DNA of 9,268 nt, taken from NCBI GenBank assembly GCA_002343455.1, contig DDSR01000473.1:1-9268 (forward strand), in the 5' to 3' direction. The notes under the pieces were generated by a model, which was given only the letters and a program-made list of their open reading frames with translations, was not told the origin of the DNA and made no database searches. The translations under genes were made by a program, and so were the position numbers. The stretch's first letter is position 1; every line of letters starts with the position of its first letter. The DNA comes from Deltaproteobacteria bacterium UBA2385 (lineage in GTDB: Bacteria > Myxococcota_A > UBA796 > UBA2385). This document shows, piece after piece, positions 6,761 to 9,268 of the stretch.

Positions 6761-7684
6761 TCATGTTCCCGATACCCAAGCCCACCCCCCGGCCTCCTCC
6801 TGGTCCCCCGCCAGCGCCCTCGCCAGCCGCTGCGCCCCTCGCACCAGCCGCAGCGAGGGCCGCGAGAAGTCGCTGTTGGCGTCAAAGGCCAGCACTCGCC
6901 GCTCTCGCAGCGCCCGCAGCGGCGGGACTCGCGGGTCGGAGTACAGTGCGCGGGCGAAGGCGATGTTCTCGTCAAGCCCGAAGCCGCAGGCGACGAGGGC
7001 GATCACATCGGGGTCGGCGGCCTCGATCTCCTCCCAGCTCAGCCGCCGCGAGTCCAGGCCGGGCGCGCCGATCACGTCGACGCCTCCTGCCTGCGCCACC
7101 TGCTCGGGCACCCAGTGGCCCCCGGAGAAGGGCGGGTCGGACCACTCCAGCATCAGCACCCGCGGTCCGGCCGGCTGAGGCCCGGGCAGCGCCTCCCAGG
7201 TGGCCTGCACCGTGGCGATGCGGGCCTCGGCGGCGGCGAGGGCGCCGGGGAGCTGTGGCTGCACGGCGCGGGCGAGGCGGCGCAGGTCCTCCCAGATGCC
7301 AGCGACCGAGCGCCCGTCCAGGGAGAGGATCTGCACCTCGGCCAGCAGCTCGGCGGGGAGCAGGTGCAGGGCGTGGCGGACGGTCTCCTCGCCCACGGCG
7401 CAGACATCGCAGAGGCCCTGGGTGACGATCAGCCGCGGCCGCAGCTCGGCCAGCAGGACGGGATCGATCCGGTAGAGCGGCTCGCCGGCCCGGTAGGCGG
7501 CCGAGACCTGCGCGTCGATCTCGGCCTGGGTGAGACCGTGCGGCAGGATGCTGGAGGTGATGCGCGGCAGCGAGGCGACCGCCGCGGGGGTGTCGCACTC
7601 GTGGCTGACGGCGACGAGGTGGGGGAGGAGACCGAGCTCGCAGAGGAGCTCGGTGGCGCTGGGGAGGAGGCTGACGATGTGCAT
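6761..7684 (-). CDS. BtuF-like cobalamin-binding-family protein without signal peptide
   Basis: A 307-residue protein of the periplasmic-binding-protein-like family often annotated as cobalamin-binding or ABC transporter substrate-binding. The family start MHIVSLLPSATE sets the N-terminus; the open frame runs further upstream only as a shadow of the preceding gene. Visible motifs: SHECDTP (27-33), TQGLCDVCAV (88-97), WSDPPFSGGHWVPE (181-194), ACGFGLDEN (232-240) and DANSDFSRPSLRLVRG (268-283). Cys 30, 92 and 95 fall in motifs that I recall as conserved in this group. There is no signal peptide, as is common for these orphan relatives of BtuF, so a cytoplasmic site is likely, and no permease or ATPase gene lies nearby. 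It starts 8 bases after the stop of the S41 gene with only a weak ribosome-binding site, which suggests translational coupling. Ligand and role unproven. Confidence 0.87.
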   Translation of the reverse strand: MHIVSLLPSATELLCELGLLPHLVAVSHECDTPAAVASLPRITSSILPHGLTQAEIDAQVSAAYRAGEPLYRIDPVLLAELRPRLIVTQGLCDVCAVGEETVRHALHLLPAELLAEVQILSLDGRSVAGIWEDLRRLARAVQPQLPGALAAAEARIATVQATWEALPGPQPAGPRVLMLEWSDPPFSGGHWVPEQVAQAGGVDVIGAPGLDSRRLSWEEIEAADPDVIALVACGFGLDENIAFARALYSDPRVPPLRALRERRVLAFDANSDFSRPSLRLVRGAQRLARALAGDQEEAGGWAWVSGT

Positions 7685-7692
7685 GGGGGCAG

Positions 7693-9024
7693 CTATCCCG
7701 CCCACGCCGTCCACCAGGGATCTTCGCCCGCGAGCCAGCCTTCCAGGGTCGGAACCACCGGCACATCGATCGGCAGCCCGCTGCCCGCCACGCAGCCGGG
7801 AGTGGGGACCAGCTCGATCTCGAACAGAGACATCATCAGGACCACCCCGTCGCCCAGCTCGAATGTCACCGGGAGCTGGCCGGTGTGGCGATCGCACGCG
7901 CCCTGGGTGGGGGTGCCGACGACCTTGATGTCGTCGTGAAAGGCGAGCAAGGCCACGGCGAGCTCGATGGCGGCGGAGTTGGTGGCGTCGTCGACGAACA
8001 ATACAACGGGGCCGGTGTGAGGTCGGTCCACGGGCTGCATCGTGGGGGCCAGCGGGTCCCCCTCGACCCGGGTACCCGGGAAACCCGTCAGCGCCTCCTC
8101 CGGTCCGAAGGGAAAGTCGACCCGGTCGCGGTACTTGCGCGGGATGGCGCGCACCCGGGTCGAGACCGAGGACCACTGCGCGAAGGGCCGGTCGAGCAGC
8201 TTGCGTGCGACGAGCACGCCCAGCGCCCGATTGCCGCCGGCGTTGCCACGCAGGTCGACGACGATCGTCTCGTCCCCGCGCAGCTCGGCGAACCCCGCGT
8301 CCAGGCGAGCCGACCAGGCCTCGACCTCAGGGCTGCCGAAGCTCGGCAGGCGGAGATGGACCGTGTCTTCATCGGTGGTTTCCTCCCAGGTCGGCCACGG
8401 ACTCTCTCCCGCCTCCGCCAGCGCCCTGGCTCCTTCGAAGTCGAGCCCGTCCACCGTCCAGGTGCGCACCTCGCCATCGGGGGACTCGGTCTCGATCGAC
8501 CACACCGCCCGGGGCCCGCTGTGCCGGACCAGCAGGCTGGCGAAGGCGCGCACCGCCAGCGCCCGCCGCACCTCGGCCCGCCCCCCGTCGACCGAGGTCA
8601 GCGCGCCGAGCTCGTCGAGCCAGTCCATCGCCGGCCGGCCCTCGATCGACCGCAGCAGGGTCCCCCGCGGCAGCTCGTGGACGAAGGCGTCCACGTAGAC
8701 ACGCCCTTCGAGCAGGACCGGCAGCACCGGCACGATGCCCTGGAGCTCGCGCGGCGGCGTGCCGACCACGATGTGGGCGTCCCCCAGCGCGCCGGCGAGC
8801 GCCTGTGCCCCTCGGACACGCTCTTCGAAGCGGGGCTCCGCCGTGGGGTCTCGCCGGCTCGCCTCGGCCTGCACCGCGGCCCGGGCGGCCTCCAGGTCGA
8901 TCATGGCAGGCGCAGGGTGGACCGCCTCGACGAAGCCGAGCGCCTCGTGCAGATCTTCGCCCCCGACCTCCCGGCGATGGGCGCAGCCGGCGAGGAGGAC
9001 GGCGATGATCCAGAGTGGCCTCAT
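7693..9024 (-). CDS. S41-family peptidase-like lipoprotein
   Basis: A 443-residue predicted lipoprotein: MRPLWIIAVLLAGC ends in the lipobox LAGC (Cys 14). Features of the S41 (C-terminal processing/tricorn-type) peptidase fold are GDAH at 81-84, a PDZ-like middle region (about 100-140), VVDLRGNAGG at 255-264, the likely nucleophile Ser 350 in DDATNSAAIELA (345-356) and VVGTPTQG (368-375). Where CtpA-type enzymes have a Lys about 25 residues after the Ser (TFGKG), this protein reads TQGAC, so it would have to use a Ser/His arrangement with His 84, or be inactive. GSGLPIDVPV (414-423) resembles the closing GxGxxPD motif. AGGAGG (complement of 9029-9034) precedes the ATG. First gene of a two-gene unit with the BtuF-like gene; substrate unknown. 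Confidence 0.85.
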   Translation of the reverse strand: MRPLWIIAVLLAGCAHRREVGGEDLHEALGFVEAVHPAPAMIDLEAARAAVQAEASRRDPTAEPRFEERVRGAQALAGALGDAHIVVGTPPRELQGIVPVLPVLLEGRVYVDAFVHELPRGTLLRSIEGRPAMDWLDELGALTSVDGGRAEVRRALAVRAFASLLVRHSGPRAVWSIETESPDGEVRTWTVDGLDFEGARALAEAGESPWPTWEETTDEDTVHLRLPSFGSPEVEAWSARLDAGFAELRGDETIVVDLRGNAGGNRALGVLVARKLLDRPFAQWSSVSTRVRAIPRKYRDRVDFPFGPEEALTGFPGTRVEGDPLAPTMQPVDRPHTGPVVLFVDDATNSAAIELAVALLAFHDDIKVVGTPTQGACDRHTGQLPVTFELGDGVVLMMSLFEIELVPTPGCVAGSGLPIDVPVVPTLEGWLAGEDPWWTAWAG

Positions 9025-9092
9025 GCCGCCTCCTATCCACCCGTAGCCGCGCCGCCGGCGCTATAATGAGGTCCCTACGCCAGGAGCGTCTC
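9025..9092. promoter_or_regulatory. Divergent promoter region with TATAAT
   Basis: This 68-bp gap separates the minus-strand S41 gene and the plus-strand lipoprotein. TATAAT at 9062-9067 is a perfect -10 for the plus strand, 25 bases before the ATG, though no TTGACA-like -35 sits at 17 bp spacing. CAGGAG (9081-9086) is the plus-strand ribosome-binding site. On the minus strand AGGAGG lies 4 bases before the S41 ATG; its -10 is not clear (TACGGG near 9041-9046 is a weak candidate). Confidence 0.6.
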
Positions 9093-9268
9093 ATGGTCTC
9101 TCTCCTCTCGCTGGCCTCTCTGGGCCTCCTCACGGGCTGCCGCGCAAAGACCGAAGGCCTGATCTGCGGGCCTGGCACGGTGGAGGTCGATGGCATGTGC
9201 GTGCCGGAGGAGGCGGATACGGACACGGACACGGACACGGACACGGATACCGACACGGACACGGACAC
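9093..9268 (+). CDS. Lipoprotein with Asp-Thr repeat (partial, runs off window)
   Basis: The first 58 codons of a gene cut by the window end. MVSLLSLASLGLLTGC ends in lipobox LTGC (Cys 16). A short Cys-containing segment follows, with ICGPGTVEVDGMCVPE at 24-39, whose two Cys (25, 36) may form a disulfide. From residue 42 onward the protein is a pure Asp-Thr dipeptide repeat (eight DT pairs and a further Asp before the edge). Acidic Asp/Thr linkers of this kind are common in surface lipoproteins of myxobacteria and relatives, separating the lipid anchor from an exported domain. The downstream domain is not visible, so no function is given. Start supported by CAGGAG and TATAAT upstream. Confidence 0.8.
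   Translation, partial: MVSLLSLASLGLLTGCRAKTEGLICGPGTVEVDGMCVPEEADTDTDTDTDTDTDTDTD
9216..9268 (+). repeat. GACACG hexanucleotide microsatellite encoding Asp-Thr
   Basis: A 53-base run of six-base units (GACACG, with variants GATACG and GATACC) continues to the window edge. It stays in frame as Asp-Thr. GAT replaces GAC at two Asp codons and ACC replaces ACG at one Thr codon, all synonymous, so the protein repeat is kept where the DNA repeat has drifted. Confidence 0.95.

Noticed and set aside
6761..8176. Longer 471-residue version of the BtuF-like protein
   Set aside because: The extra N-terminal part overlaps the S41 coding region and looks like shadow sequence; MHIVSLLPSATE at 7684 is the family start.
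8369..9268. Minus-strand frame beginning with a Ser-Val repeat
   Set aside because: It is the reverse reading of the GACACG repeat; the plus frame has a lipobox, ribosome-binding site and TATAAT, and the rest of the minus frame overlaps the S41 gene out of frame.
9216..9268. Possible CRISPR array or mobile-element end
   Set aside because: The unit is only six bases with no spacers and keeps a coding frame, so it is a coding microsatellite.

Overview
The window is GC-rich, densely coding bacterial DNA. It carries a housekeeping rho-rpmE-prfA block followed by a run of exported proteins and lipoproteins, one of which opens into an Asp-Thr repeat. High G+C, many lipobox signal peptides, a degenerate PHP-like exported protein and an acidic DTDT linker lipoprotein together suggest a myxobacterium or related deltaproteobacterial lineage (Myxococcota-like). 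That is inference from style; no phylogenetic marker was compared.

Plus strand, 1-4250. A C-rich, G-poor leader with a duplicated 14-bp unit precedes rho. Then come rpmE (ribosomal protein L31, four-cysteine form) and prfA (release factor 1), the gene order seen in many bacteria. The usual next gene, prmC (methylates the release-factor GGQ motif), is absent. Its place is taken by a secreted SRPBCC-fold protein and then a lipoprotein with three helical repeats and a C-terminal beta domain. The Rho is clearly full length but departs from textbook Rho in its ATP-binding P-loop, Q-loop and R-loop.

Plus strand, 4301-6280. A 659-residue exported protein whose C-terminal half looks like a CehA/McbA-type PHP metallohydrolase in which the recognisable metal-ligand positions have been replaced.

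Non-coding, 6281-6760. This stretch lies between convergent genes and holds two kinds of repeat. The first is a pair of 47-bp palindromic units in opposite orientation (BIME/REP-like). The second is an inverted repeat of about 100 bp whose arms are each built from a 16-bp periodic GCAGGAA unit.

Minus strand, 6761-9024. A two-gene unit: an S41-family peptidase-like lipoprotein, then, 8 bases later, a BtuF-like cobalamin-binding-family protein without a signal peptide. Divergent from it, at 9093, starts a small lipoprotein that runs off the window in an Asp-Thr repeat.

No mobile-element gene, CRISPR array, tRNA or rRNA was seen. I do not see a defence or biosynthetic system. The more unusual items are the atypical Rho with its rut-like leader, the palindromic repeat cluster and the apparent PHP pseudoenzyme.
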